64,000 nt of DNA from Pseudomonadota bacterium (GTDB lineage Bacteria > Pseudomonadota > Alphaproteobacteria > Micavibrionales > CSBR16-224). The stretch covers positions 2,194,735 through 2,258,734 of the forward strand of contig CP053449.1 in assembly GCA_013285465.1 (NCBI GenBank). The letters are read 5' to 3'. The position numbers were made by a program, and so were the translations under genes. Positions 1-8,850 of the stretch are shown one piece after another; the stretch's first letter is position 1, and the number at the start of each line of letters is the position of its first letter. The notes under the pieces are model-generated. The model saw only the letters and a program-made list of their open reading frames with translations. It ran no database searches and had not been told where the DNA came from.

Positions 1-1
1 G

Positions 2-346
2 GATGACAGCGGCTCAGGTATCGGCGTCAACAGCTTCCTGTGGCGCGCCTCTCTGGATACGGTCTCCTTCATGCCGGTGCAAACCGCTGATCCTTTCGGC
101 GGCGTTATTCTGACCGATTGGTATGAGAACCCGAACGTTCAAGGCGAACGTTTCAAGGTCAATGTCTATATCCTCGACCGCCAGCTCCGCTCTGACGGCG
201 TCCGCGTTGCCGTTTTCAAACAGACCCGCGACAATGGCGGCACATGGCGTGATTCAGCTGTCGGTGACAAAACCGCACTACAGCTTGAAGACACGATTCT
301 CACACGCGCCCGCGAGCTACGTGTCGCACAGCGCGCCAGCGAATAA
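2..346 (+). CDS. DUF3576 family protein (C-terminal part)
   Basis: The 5' end lies outside the window; the last 114 residues are visible. The motifs GIGVNSFLWRASLDT and ADPFGGVILTDWY are the hallmark of the DUF3576 family, an alphaproteobacterial protein of unknown role that is normally a small exported or lipid-anchored protein (the N-terminus is not visible here). The gene precedes leuS by 59 bp on the same strand, the usual alphaproteobacterial order DUF3576-leuS-lptE-holA, so it is probably the first gene of that operon. An envelope role is inferred only from its lptE neighbourhood. Confidence 0.85.
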   Translation, partial: DDSGSGIGVNSFLWRASLDTVSFMPVQTADPFGGVILTDWYENPNVQGERFKVNVYILDRQLRSDGVRVAVFKQTRDNGGTWRDSAVGDKTALQLEDTILTRARELRVAQRASE

Positions 347-405
347 GCAATATTTAAGGGCCTCTTTTTAAGCGCCCGCCTTAAAAAAACATGCAGGACT
401 GAAAA

Positions 406-2991
406 ATGACGATGGAAGACCGTTATAATATCCGTGATACCGAACAGAAATGGCAAAAAATCTGGCGTGACAAAAAAAGTTTTGAAGTCACCGAAGACCC
501 CGATAAGGAAAAATACTACGTTCTGGCCATGTTCCCCTATCCGTCAGGGCGTTTGCATATGGGGCATGTGCGCAATTATACGCTCAGCGATGTTGTCGCC
601 CGCTATAAAAAAGCCGCAGGCTTTAACGTTCTGAACCCGATGGGCTGGGATGCTTTCGGTCTGCCGGCTGAAAATGCGGCGATTGAAAATAACGCCCATC
701 CGCGCGTCTGGACGGAAAACAATATCAAAGCCATGCGCGAACAGTTGCAATCCATGGGTCTGGCGATCGACTGGTCGCGCGAAGTGGCGACCTGCACCCC
801 CGAATATTACAAACATGAACAGAAAATGTTTCTGGATTTCATGGCAGCCGATCTGGCCTATCAAAAAGAAAGCTGGGTCAATTGGGACCCTGTCGAAAAC
901 ACCGTTCTGGCGAATGAACAGGTGGTTGACGGCTGCGGCTGGCGCTCCGGCGTTCCGGTCGAACGCCGCAAACTGACGCAATGGTTTTTGAAAATCACCG
1001 ATTTCGCCGATGATCTGCTGGATGCCTTAAAAACGCTGGAAGGCTGGCCCGACCGTGTCCGCATCATGCAGGAAAACTGGATCGGCAAATCCAACGGCTT
1101 GCAAATGCGCTTCCATATTGTGGAACAGGATGCCCCGGCAGACTCGATTGAAATTTTTACCACCCGCCCCGACACGTTATTCGGTGCATCTTTCGTGGCA
1201 CTGTCACCCGACCACCCGCTGACAACGGCACTGGCGGAAAACAATAAAGCCGTTGCGGATTTCGTCACGGAATGCCACCGCCAAGGCACCAGCGAAGCGG
1301 CGCTGGAACAGGCGGAAAAACGCGGCATTGATACGGGGCTGACGGTGAAACACCCGTTTGAGGATAAAACCATCCCCGTCTATGTCGCCAATTTCGTGTT
1401 GATGGATTACGGCACGGGCGCGATTTTCGCCTGCCCCGCCCATGACCAGCGCGATCTGGATTTTGCCCGCAAATATGACCTGCCCGTCCTGCCCGTCGTC
1501 CTGCCCGAAGACACGGGTGCTGCAAACTTCACCATCGGCGATGAAGCCTATACCGGCGAGGGAAAATTATTCAATTCCGGTTTTATGGATGGGATGAGCG
1601 TCGAAGACGCCAAAAAAGCCGCCATCAGTAAAATCGAAAAAAGCGGCGACGGCAAAGGCACGGTGACATGGCGTCTGCGTGACTGGGGCGTCAGCCGCCA
1701 GCGTTACTGGGGCTGCCCGATTCCCGTTGTCCATTGCGATGATTGCGGTATTGTTCCCGTTCCCGAGGATCAGCTGCCCATTACCCTGCCCGAAGATGTC
1801 GATTTCAGCAAACCGGGCAACCCGATTGCCAATCACCCGACATGGAAACAGTGCAAATGCCCGGCCTGCGGCAAAGATGCGGAGCGCGAAACCGATACTT
1901 TCGATACCTTCTTTGAAAGCTCGTGGTATTACGCGCGTTATTGCGATGCGCAAAATGACAATGCGGCCTTTGACCGCGCCAAGGTCGATTACTGGTGTCC
2001 GGTTGATCAATATGTCGGCGGTATCGAACATGCGGTCATGCATTTGCTCTATGCGCGTTTTTTCAACCGCGCCTTGAAAAAATGCGGCTATCTGGGTTTT
2101 GACGAGCCCTTCACCGGCTTGTTTACGCAAGGCATGGTCACACATGAAACCTATAAGGACGAGAAAGGCAAATTCCTGTTCCCGACCGATGTCAATCTGG
2201 CCGACGGCAAAGACAAAGCGACCAAACTGGACGATGGCAGCCCCGTCAAAGTCGGGCGCATCGAGAAAATGTCAAAATCGAAAAAGAATGTCGTTGACCC
2301 CAATGAAATTCTGGAGACTTACGGCGCGGATGCCGCACGTCTGTTTATCCTGTCCGACAGTCCGCCCGACCGCGATCTGGAATGGACGGAAAGCGGTATT
2401 GAAGGCGCATGGAAATTCATCCACCGCTTATGGCGTATGGTGACAAACCCCGCCGGAAAGCTGGCTGCAAGGGGGGCGGGTCTGCCCGCCAATCCCGACG
2501 CCGCCGCGCAGAACCTGCTGGAGGAGCTGCACAAAACCGTGCACAACATGTCCCAAGAGCTGGAAAAACTGCATTTCAACAAAGCCGTCGCCCATATCCG
2601 CGGCTTTGCCAATGTGCTGAGCGATTATGACGCGATGGGACGCGGTGACGGTTCCGTGCTGCGCTGCGGTTTTGAAACGCTGGTCAAACTGATTGCGCCG
2701 ATTATGCCGCATCTGGGGGAAGAGCTGTGGCAAAGCCTCGGCCATGACACGCTGGTCGCGGACGAGCCCTGGCCCGTTGCCGATAAAGCCTATCTGCAAT
2801 CCGATCAGGTCACGATCGGCGTACAGGTCAACGGCAAGCTGCGCGCCACCATCACATTGCCGCGCGATGCCGATAAGAAAATCGCCGAAGCCAAAGCCAT
2901 GGATGATCCCGGCGTGAAAAAAGCCATCGGCGAAAATCAGGTGCGCAAAGTGATTGTCGTGCCGAACAGGATTGTGAATGTCGTTATTTAA
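406..2991 (+). CDS. leuS: Leucyl-tRNA synthetase
   Basis: Class Ia aminoacyl-tRNA synthetase that charges tRNA-Leu in the cytoplasm. At 861 residues it has the normal bacterial length. The HIGH-type motif HMGH lies at residues 51-54 after PYPSGR, and KMSKS at 621-625 completes the ATP site. Between them lie the CP1 editing domain ([12 protein letters not shown], and later [15 protein letters not shown]) and a Cys-rich segment with CDDC and CPAC that should bind zinc. The start at 406 is supported by AGGA at 395-398, 7 nt upstream. The 3' end overlaps lptE by 14 bp, indicating translational coupling. Confidence 0.98.
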   Translation: MTMEDRYNIRDTEQKWQKIWRDKKSFEVTEDPDKEKYYVLAMFPYPSGRLHMGHVRNYTLSDVVARYKKAAGFNVLNPMGWDAFGLPAENAAIENNAHPRVWTENNIKAMREQLQSMGLAIDWSREVATCTPEYYKHEQKMFLDFMAADLAYQKESWVNWDPVENTVLANEQVVDGCGWRSGVPVERRKLTQWFLKITDFADDLLDALKTLEGWPDRVRIMQENWIGKSNGLQMRFHIVEQDAPADSIEIFTTRPDTLFGASFVALSPDHPLTTALAENNKAVADFVTECHRQGTSEAALEQAEKRGIDTGLTVKHPFEDKTIPVYVANFVLMDYGTGAIFACPAHDQRDLDFARKYDLPVLPVVLPEDTGAANFTIGDEAYTGEGKLFNSGFMDGMSVEDAKKAAISKIEKSGDGKGTVTWRLRDWGVSRQRYWGCPIPVVHCDDCGIVPVPEDQLPITLPEDVDFSKPGNPIANHPTWKQCKCPACGKDAERETDTFDTFFESSWYYARYCDAQNDNAAFDRAKVDYWCPVDQYVGGIEHAVMHLLYARFFNRALKKCGYLGFDEPFTGLFTQGMVTHETYKDEKGKFLFPTDVNLADGKDKATKLDDGSPVKVGRIEKMSKSKKNVVDPNEILETYGADAARLFILSDSPPDRDLEWTESGIEGAWKFIHRLWRMVTNPAGKLAARGAGLPANPDAAAQNLLEELHKTVHNMSQELEKLHFNKAVAHIRGFANVLSDYDAMGRGDGSVLRCGFETLVKLIAPIMPHLGEELWQSLGHDTLVADEPWPVADKAYLQSDQVTIGVQVNGKLRATITLPRDADKKIAEAKAMDDPGVKKAIGENQVRKVIVVPNRIVNVVI

Positions 2992-3523
2992 ACGCTTTTC
3001 TGCGGTTTTTCTTTGCACCCTGCTGCTGGCGACGGCGGCGGGTTGCGGTTTCTCGCCGCTTTACGCCGTGCGCACGCAAACAGCCATCGAGGCCTTCCGC
3101 GACATCACAATCGCCAATATTCCCGAACGCGCAGGGCAGCAGCTGCGCAATCTGCTGATTGATAAACTCTATGGCAGCGCCGGCCCGTCGGGGCAAAACC
3201 GTTACCGCCTTGTCGTGAATGATCTGCAGGAACGGGAGACATCTATGGGTGTCCAGAAGGATGCCACCGTCACCCGCATCCAGCTGCGCGTCAGCGGCGA
3301 ATTTATCCTGCATGATCTGCACAATACGGATGCCGACGGTAATCCCGCCGTGGTTCTGCAGCGCCGTCTGCGCACATTGAACAGCTATAACGTCCTTGAT
3401 AATCTTTATGCCACACGTATCTCGCGCCAGAATATTCTGGATATCAGCTTGAACGAACTTGCCGATCAGGCCGTCACGGAACTCTCGCTTTTCCTCAAAA
3501 GACAGGAAAACGGACAGCAATGA
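2978..3523 (+). CDS. lptE: LPS-assembly lipoprotein LptE
   Basis: 181 residues. An N-terminal lipoprotein signal ends LLATAAGC, placing the acylated cysteine at residue 23, followed by GFSPLYA, the typical start of mature LptE. In the family, LptE plugs the LptD barrel in the outer membrane and helps deliver lipopolysaccharide to the cell surface. The rest resembles the alphaproteobacterial LptE fold with low sequence conservation, so the call rests on lipobox, size and position between leuS and holA. It overlaps leuS by 14 bp and holA by 4 bp (ATGA). Confidence 0.9.
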   Translation: MSLFKRFSAVFLCTLLLATAAGCGFSPLYAVRTQTAIEAFRDITIANIPERAGQQLRNLLIDKLYGSAGPSGQNRYRLVVNDLQERETSMGVQKDATVTRIQLRVSGEFILHDLHNTDADGNPAVVLQRRLRTLNSYNVLDNLYATRISRQNILDISLNELADQAVTELSLFLKRQENGQQ

Positions 3524-4578
3524 AAATCCAGACCCGCGATATTGACCGTTTTGTCCAGAAACCCGATCCCGGATGCCGCGCCTTTCTGGTTTACGGCCCC
3601 GATGAAGGGCTGGTGCGGGAACGCGCCGCCATCCTTGGCAAACATGTGGTGGAAGACCTCAGCGATCCGTTTAATGTGATTGATCTGCCCGGTACGGTCG
3701 TCGAAGAAGACCCGGCGCGGCTTGCCGACGAACTCGCCGCCATGTCGATGATGGGCGGGCGGCGCTTGATCCGTATCCGCGACGGCGCGGAAAAAGCCGC
3801 CGCCATGATCGAAGACGCACTAAAAACCGTCCACGCAGCCGGTAACGGCGGCGATAATGTTCTGGTGATCGAAGCGGGCGATCTGAAACCTGCGGCAAAG
3901 CTGCGCAGCCTGTTTGAAAAAATGAAAGACGGTGCGGCCATTCCCTGCTATGTCGATGATGCCGGTAATCTCTCGCGTATTCTGGCGCAGGATTTTTCCG
4001 CGCAGGGCTTGCAGATAGACCGTGACGCGCTGATGTCTCTCTCCGCCAAGCTGGTCGGTGACCGTGCCTTGGCGCGCAGTATGGTAGAAAAAATCATCAC
4101 TTATATAGGCCCTGACGGCGGCACGGTCACATTGGATGATGTGCTAGCCTGCACAGAAGACAGCTCGCTGCTTTATATCGATGATATGACCCGCGCCGCT
4201 TTCGCGGGCGATGCCGTCACAGCCGGACAAATGCTGGAGCGGCTGTTTCAGGAAGGCACGCATGCCGTCGGCATTTTGCGCGGCCTGCAAAATCACTGTA
4301 AAAGATTATTGTTTGTGAAAGCCTTGGTTGCAGCGGGAGAAAACCAAACCGGCGCCATGAAAAAACTGCGCCCGCCGGTTTTCTTCAAAGCCGAAAAAGC
4401 CTTCACCGCACATCTTAACATCTGGGCACCCGCAGATTTAAAAATGCTGCTGGAACAATTGACGGACACCGAAGCCGCATGCAAAACCACCGGCGCGATG
4501 GATACCACCATTACCGACCGTCTGGTCTTCCGCATTGCGTTACTGGCAAAAAAATCAGGAAGCCGCCGCGCGGCTTGA
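3520..4578 (+). CDS. holA: DNA polymerase III subunit delta
   Basis: 352 residues, the usual size for the delta subunit, which opens the beta sliding clamp within the clamp loader. The N-terminus has the HolA pattern AFLVYGPDEGLVRERA (residues 21-36), followed by an AAA+-like domain without a functional P-loop and a helical C-terminal region with the GTHAVGILRGLQNH segment typical of the collar domain. The start codon overlaps the lptE stop (ATGA). Position after leuS-lptE matches many alphaproteobacteria. Confidence 0.95.
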   Translation: MKIQTRDIDRFVQKPDPGCRAFLVYGPDEGLVRERAAILGKHVVEDLSDPFNVIDLPGTVVEEDPARLADELAAMSMMGGRRLIRIRDGAEKAAAMIEDALKTVHAAGNGGDNVLVIEAGDLKPAAKLRSLFEKMKDGAAIPCYVDDAGNLSRILAQDFSAQGLQIDRDALMSLSAKLVGDRALARSMVEKIITYIGPDGGTVTLDDVLACTEDSSLLYIDDMTRAAFAGDAVTAGQMLERLFQEGTHAVGILRGLQNHCKRLLFVKALVAAGENQTGAMKKLRPPVFFKAEKAFTAHLNIWAPADLKMLLEQLTDTEAACKTTGAMDTTITDRLVFRIALLAKKSGSRRAA

Positions 4579-4609
4579 CGCACTGGTTCAAACAACAGGA
4601 AGACATAGC

Positions 4610-5329
4610 GTGATCATGAATGAAACCGGATTTTTTCGTCTCCTTTGGCGCTTTAATGCCATCGGCATAGCTGTCGCCCTCTTAATCGCTATCGCTCTGT
4701 CATTGTTTGCAGCCTTTATGATTGTAAAAGATATAACAACGAGGAATGTGACTGCTGTTATTAATGTCGAGAGTGATGAAAAAGATACGAGTACGAAACA
4801 ATTCTACACTTTAGGAGATCCAGCCGGGATAAGCGGCCATAACATCGTATATATGCATCTATACTTTGCCCAAAAATATGAGCAGTCTTATTTCTCCAAA
4901 AATTCATCCAGCAATGTCGTTAATTATGTCTTTTTTGACTTTAACTCAAAGGAAACGACTTGGCTTTTTGACCACAATAACTTTTTAATACTTCAAATGC
5001 GTGAACTCTCTACAGGTTCATGGGATAAGAAAAATAAAGTCACAGACGCCTTTATCTATGCCTTGATCAAGGACGACACAAATAAAGATGGAAGACTGAC
5101 ATCTTCTGACATTGTGACTGTTTCTATTTATAACCCTGCTGAGAAATCCTATGCCGAGTTACTGCCGAGCATTAAGAAGCTCATGGGTATCGCACAGCCC
5201 AGTCAATCTGAGATAGCGCTCACCTTTGAAGATGATGCGGGGGTACATATCGCCGTAATATCCCTGGATACGCACCAAATACTCTATAAAACCGATATCC
5301 CTTTTGGGGAGGCAAAAGAGGCAGAGTAA
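4610..5329 (+). CDS. Membrane-anchored orphan protein with an EF-hand-like loop
   Basis: About 239 residues. I prefer the GTG at 4610 because AGGAAG at 4597-4602 sits 7 nt upstream; the ATG at 4616 is the alternative. One N-terminal transmembrane segment (roughly residues 17-40) is followed by a hydrophilic domain, presumably periplasmic. A 12-residue loop DTNKDGRLTSSD, encoded around 5078-5113, matches the EF-hand/dockerin calcium-loop pattern. I do not recognise the family. The gene is visibly more AT-rich than its neighbours and uses rarer codons, which suggests acquisition. Its 3' end forms half of a perfect inverted repeat. Confidence 0.7.
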   Translation: MIMNETGFFRLLWRFNAIGIAVALLIAIALSLFAAFMIVKDITTRNVTAVINVESDEKDTSTKQFYTLGDPAGISGHNIVYMHLYFAQKYEQSYFSKNSSSNVVNYVFFDFNSKETTWLFDHNNFLILQMRELSTGSWDKKNKVTDAFIYALIKDDTNKDGRLTSSDIVTVSIYNPAEKSYAELLPSIKKLMGIAQPSQSEIALTFEDDAGVHIAVISLDTHQILYKTDIPFGEAKEAE

Positions 5330-5346
5330 ACGCCCTCTTTTGCCTC
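5309..5346 (+). terminator. Perfect 13-bp inverted repeat spanning a stop codon
   Basis: GAGGCAAAAGAGG at 5309-5321 pairs exactly with CCTCTTTTGCCTC at 5334-5346, with a 12-nt loop that contains the TAA stop (5327-5329) of the upstream gene. There is no downstream T-run, so it is at best a weak intrinsic terminator. It may instead protect the 3' end of the mRNA or act as a transcription barrier. Confidence 0.45.
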
Positions 5347-5385
5347 ACCCATTCAGGCACAAACGCGCAGAAAATTTACATCAAT

Positions 5386-5463
5386 TAGGCCGCTTCAATA
5401 CGGAAGAACAATTCCGTTTCGGAAATCTGGCGCAGGGATAATGTCATACCGAAATGCTTCATA
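5386..5463 (-). pseudogene. Duplicated 3' end of chpT (remnant)
   Basis: These 78 bp repeat the last 25 codons plus stop of chpT (6228-6305) with three visible differences near the end, all transitions. On the minus strand the reading frame is still open: it ends ETELFFRIEAA followed by TAA, against ETELSFRIEAA in the intact gene, so one change is Ser to Phe and the others are silent. Upstream homology breaks at the REP-like element. It has no start signal of its own and is a remnant. The two copies are 842 bp apart and bracket the small secreted gene at 5613-6221. Confidence 0.85.
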
Positions 5464-5473
5464 GCGGCTGTCT

Positions 5474-5563
5474 CCGTCACTGTCATTCCCGTGCAAACGG
5501 GAATCTATGCGTTGTTGCAGTTTGCGGGCTGTGTATGGACTCCCGCTTTCGCGGGAGTGACGG
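5474..5563. repeat. REP/MITE-like palindromic element
   Basis: A 90-bp imperfect palindrome. Outer arms CCGTCACT (5474-5481) and AGTGACGG (5556-5563) pair with each other. Inside are two hairpins: ATTCCCGT/ACGGGAAT (5485-5492/5497-5504) and ACTCCCGC/GCGGGAGT (5539-5546/5551-5558). This is the layout of the dispersed palindromic elements common in alphaproteobacterial intergenic DNA. I noticed only one copy in this window. It abuts the duplicated chpT tail. Confidence 0.8.
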
Positions 5564-5612
5564 TGATGTTGTAAGAATTTATTCAACCTGCCATACAACA
5601 CATTTCGGTATT

Positions 5613-6221
5613 CTAATCCTGTGTTGCTGTGCCGCTCTCTTGTATTTTTGTGTGGCGGTATCCTATTTCGCATGTACCAAGATATCCGTTCTTCATCAGC
5701 ACATCTATCTCGGCAGCATAATCTTCAAATGAGGGAATAATTTTTTCTTCCACGGCAATCTCCATACATTTTGGAGACGGCGTGTCATTGATACATTCTG
5801 CAAAAGGAACCGATGAATCCACGACAAACGGAATAAAAGAATACACATATTGCTCAAGCGTCTCTCCGTCCTCTTCAAGCAATATTCCGTTGCCACTATT
5901 GTACATTGTGATAATGAAAAGGTGGCGCAAATACGAAATGAAGTTCTCCGAGGCTGGCGGACGAACAATCGGCATATGTATCATGGGAACCGTCCGCGTC
6001 CATAACAGCGCCCGCGCATCCATATTGCCTTTCTTCACCCACGGCCAGACAATCTGCCAGTAATCGTCACAATTATCGGTTTCAAACAAAGCTTCGGCGC
6101 GTTTTTTATCGGCCATCCATTCGGGGTCATCCGCACCTTCAAAAACAGGCCAGGAATCATCTGCGACAGCAGGAGTGAACCATAACAGGCTCAGAAGAAT
6201 AAAAACAACATAGCGCCACAT
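5613..6221 (-). CDS. Small secreted protein of unknown function
   Basis: 202 residues with a clear Sec signal peptide (MWRYVVFILLSLLWFTPAVA, cleavage probably after AVA). The mature protein is acidic and Trp-rich near its N-terminus (DDSWPVFEGADDPEWMAD) and has several cysteines (NCDD, ECIND, KCME, GTCEIG) that could form disulfides. I do not recognise the family. It starts 6 bp after the chpT stop on the same strand, so it is probably co-transcribed with pgm-chpT, but it sits inside a unit bounded by duplicated chpT ends and is probably a late insertion into that operon. Confidence 0.75.
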   Translation of the reverse strand: MWRYVVFILLSLLWFTPAVADDSWPVFEGADDPEWMADKKRAEALFETDNCDDYWQIVWPWVKKGNMDARALLWTRTVPMIHMPIVRPPASENFISYLRHLFIITMYNSGNGILLEEDGETLEQYVYSFIPFVVDSSVPFAECINDTPSPKCMEIAVEEKIIPSFEDYAAEIDVLMKNGYLGTCEIGYRHTKIQESGTATQD

Positions 6222-6227
6222 ATGGAT

Positions 6228-6305
6228 TTAAGCCGCTTCGATACGGAAGGACAATTCCGTTTCGGAAATCTGGCGCAGGGATAATGTCATACCGAAATGC
6301 TTCAT
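6228..6305 (-). repeat. Direct repeat, copy B (3' end of intact chpT)
   Basis: The functional partner of the remnant at 5386-5463. It encodes the C-terminus of ChpT. The repeat begins exactly at the stop codon in both copies and ends at the same ATG-AAG-CAT codons, so the duplicated block is bounded by gene 3'-end sequence. Confidence 0.85.
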
Positions 6306-6908
6306 AAATGCGCCTGTCACATAGGCATGCACCAGCCGCGCATCAATGCTGTCGACCGCAAAATCCATTTTCAGGCACTCCTCCATCCCCGCATGCAGGG
6401 CGGGACGTTTTCCAAGGGCATGTACGGAGGCCGCAACCGCGTCTTCATCAATATACACATCCAGACGGCTGTCACCGGGATTGCATTCCTCGGCCAGTAC
6501 CAGCACATTCAGCAGCACTTTGGCAAAACCTTTGGGCATATCGGAAAAATCCGTCCGTCCGTTCCAGTTGACGCTGGTACGGCTGGCGGAGACCCATCCT
6601 TCAAAAGTTGCTTTCACATCCTGAAATCCGGCCAGCGCTTCACTGCCCGCCGCGCCATAAGCCAGACGAAACAGTTTCAAACGTGCTGCGGCCTGACCGA
6701 TACTGCTTTCAATCAAATCCAGCGCATCATCCGCCATATCGGCATCCATTTCACGCATCAGCTCGATACCGTTATTGACCGCACCGACAGGGCTGACAAG
6801 ATCATGACAAATGCGGGAGGCCAAAAGCTCCAGCACACGGGGGTGCAGCATCGCAGCGGAAGCATCGCTGCTTGTCTGAATATCGGTTTGCAAATTACTC
6901 TGTGTCAT
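6228..6908 (-). CDS. chpT: Histidine phosphotransferase ChpT
   Basis: 226 residues from the ATG at 6908, chosen because GGAG lies about 9 nt upstream; a start at 6935 would run further into pgm. The H-box SRICHDLVSPVGAVNNGIEL at residues 31-50 contains the phosphorylated histidine (H35). In alphaproteobacteria ChpT forms a dimeric HK-like fold without real ATPase activity and passes phosphate from CckA to CtrA and CpdR, controlling the cell cycle and often motility. It overlaps the 3' end of pgm by 14 bp, an unusual operon partner. Its last 78 bp are duplicated at 5386-5463. Confidence 0.93.
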   Translation of the reverse strand: MTQSNLQTDIQTSSDASAAMLHPRVLELLASRICHDLVSPVGAVNNGIELMREMDADMADDALDLIESSIGQAAARLKLFRLAYGAAGSEALAGFQDVKATFEGWVSASRTSVNWNGRTDFSDMPKGFAKVLLNVLVLAEECNPGDSRLDVYIDEDAVAASVHALGKRPALHAGMEECLKMDFAVDSIDARLVHAYVTGAFMKHFGMTLSLRQISETELSFRIEAA

Positions 6909-8328
6909 CGGGAAGCTCCACCCCTGTTTTTTCAAGTTGTTCTGACAGCATTGTCTTCAGCCGCTCCAGACCGGCCTCATCAAAACCTTCGGCACGCGCC
7001 GTCAACACGCTTTCGGTATTGGAGGCACGCAGCAGCCACCAGCCATCCGGCGTTGTCAGACGGATACCGTCAATATCACAAATATCCCATGTATCCTCCT
7101 GCACTGCACGAAGATTTTGCAAAATTTCTTTCGGAATATCGAATTTGCGGGCTTCATCAACATGGAAACGGATTTCCGGCGTATTGTGCATTTTCGGCAG
7201 ATGCGCCGTCAGCGCCGAGAGTTTCTTGCCGCTATGGCCGATCAAATTCAGCAACCGCACGGCACAGTAAGGCGCATCATCAAAACCGTAGAATTTATCG
7301 GCAAAACAGATATGCCCGGCAAGTTCCCCTGCCAGCGGTGCTTTCAACTCTTTCATTTTCGCCTTAATCACCGAATGACCTGTCTGGCACATCACCGGCT
7401 GACCGCCCAGACGTTTGATCTCGTCAAACAAGACGCGGCTGGCTTTTACATCGGCGATAATCGGCGCGCCCGGATGGGTTTCCAGCACCTCCGCCGCATA
7501 AAGCGCCATCAGCAAATCGGCCCAGAGAATATCACCGTTTTCATCCACCGCACCGATACGGTCGGCATCACCGTCAAAACCGATACCGACATCACAGCCA
7601 TGCTGCTTGACCGCTGCCTGCAAATCCACCAGATTTTTCGCAACCGTCGGGTCAGGATGATGGTTCGGGAAGGTGCCGTCCACTTCCGGATATAGCAGCG
7701 TATGTTTACCGGGCAGTTTTTCGATCAATAAATCAATAATCGCGCCCGCCGCACCATTACCGATATCCCATGCGATATTCAGCTCGACACCGCAATCATA
7801 ATCCGCAACCAGACGATCGGTATAAGCTTCGTAAACATTCACATCAAAACGGGCGCCGTTGCCGCTTTCCACATCTCCGCTTGCCGCCATCTCGCCCAGT
7901 TTCTGAATATCCTCGCCATAGAAGGGACGGTCAGCCAGCGCCATTTTAATACCGTTATGGGTCACCGGACTATGCGATCCGGTGACAACAACCGAGGCAT
8001 CAGCCTGAAGGTGATGCAAGGCAAAATAAACCATCGGGCTGGGGCCAAGGCCGACCACATGCACATCAATCCCCGCTTTTTGCAGACCGGCAATCACGGA
8101 TTCTGCGAAAACCGGAGAGGTTTCACGCCCGTCATAGCCCAGCGCAACCGATTTGCCGCCGTTGCGCGCGACAATACTGCCGAATGTCCGGCCGATGGCA
8201 TAGCAGTCATTCTCTTTCAATGTCGTGCCGATCTCGCCGCGCACGTCATAGGCGCGCAGAATGCTCGGGTCAAAAAGATGGGTGAAACTGTCCATGGCGG
8301 GGGCGCCACTGTCTTGGGGTATCGGCAT
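6895..8328 (-). CDS. Phosphomannomutase/phosphoglucomutase
   Basis: 477 residues, the length of AlgC/ManB-type alpha-D-phosphohexomutases, which interconvert hexose 1- and 6-phosphates to supply sugar nucleotides for LPS and capsule. RAYDVRGEIG lies near the N-terminus. The phosphoserine loop TGSHSP is near residue 118, and the metal loop GFDGDADRIGA and sugar loop follow in order. The loop has Ser in place of the common Asn (TASHNP), a known variation. The gene is divergent from mutT with 87 bp between starts and overlaps chpT downstream. Start at 8328 or at the internal Met12. Confidence 0.93.
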   Translation of the reverse strand: MPIPQDSGAPAMDSFTHLFDPSILRAYDVRGEIGTTLKENDCYAIGRTFGSIVARNGGKSVALGYDGRETSPVFAESVIAGLQKAGIDVHVVGLGPSPMVYFALHHLQADASVVVTGSHSPVTHNGIKMALADRPFYGEDIQKLGEMAASGDVESGNGARFDVNVYEAYTDRLVADYDCGVELNIAWDIGNGAAGAIIDLLIEKLPGKHTLLYPEVDGTFPNHHPDPTVAKNLVDLQAAVKQHGCDVGIGFDGDADRIGAVDENGDILWADLLMALYAAEVLETHPGAPIIADVKASRVLFDEIKRLGGQPVMCQTGHSVIKAKMKELKAPLAGELAGHICFADKFYGFDDAPYCAVRLLNLIGHSGKKLSALTAHLPKMHNTPEIRFHVDEARKFDIPKEILQNLRAVQEDTWDICDIDGIRLTTPDGWWLLRASNTESVLTARAEGFDEAGLERLKTMLSEQLEKTGVELPDDTE

Positions 8329-8415
8329 ATGTCTTTCCTTAACACAAGATTTACTGGTAAAATATCAGGCACTATACACGGTTTCCGCCATTGCTTGCAA
8401 GAAAGTAAGACCGCC

Positions 8416-8850
8416 ATGACAAACACCGCACCGTTAAAATCCGCGCCGCCGCTTCTCGCCGTTGCCGCCGCCATCCTCGTCAATACGGATGGCGAAATCC
8501 TGCTGGCGCAGCGTCCGGCGGGAAAAGCCATGGCGGGCTTGTGGGAATTTCCCGGCGGCAAGATCGAAACAGGCGAAACACCCGAAGCCGCGCTGATACG
8601 CGAAATGGCGGAGGAACTCGGCATTTCCATCGCTCTGCCGGATCTCTCCCCGTTCACATTTGCCTCGCACAGCTATGACAGCATTCATCTTCTGATGCCA
8701 TTATATCTTTGCCGGGTATGGGACGGTATTCCAATACCGCAAGAAGGGCAGGAACTGGCCTGGGTACATCCCGAAAATCTCGGCAATTATCCGATGCCTC
8801 CCGCCGATTTGCCGCTGATCCCGCTGCTGCAGCAAGGGGTTTTTCTATGA
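8416..8850 (+). CDS. mutT: MutT-type 8-oxo-dGTP diphosphatase (Nudix)
   Basis: 144 residues from the ATG at 8416. The full Nudix signature GX5EX7REUXEEXGU occupies residues 48-70. The enzyme removes 8-oxo-dGTP from the nucleotide pool or a related damaged nucleotide. The motif LLAQRPAGKAMAGLWEFPGG before the box is typical of MutT rather than of other Nudix enzymes. The stop overlaps the next start (ATGA), so the methyltransferase gene is coupled. Confidence 0.92.
   Translation: MTNTAPLKSAPPLLAVAAAILVNTDGEILLAQRPAGKAMAGLWEFPGGKIETGETPEAALIREMAEELGISIALPDLSPFTFASHSYDSIHLLMPLYLCRVWDGIPIPQEGQELAWVHPENLGNYPMPPADLPLIPLLQQGVFL

Noticed and set aside
1567-2145. Long open frame antisense to leuS
   Set aside because: It lies wholly inside leuS, has a composition mirroring the third codon positions of the sense gene, no SD and no recognisable domain.
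5454-5732. Open frames across the REP-like element and the flanking gene
   Set aside because: The translations are artefacts of the palindrome; the true gene on the minus strand (5613-6221) has a signal peptide and an intact frame.
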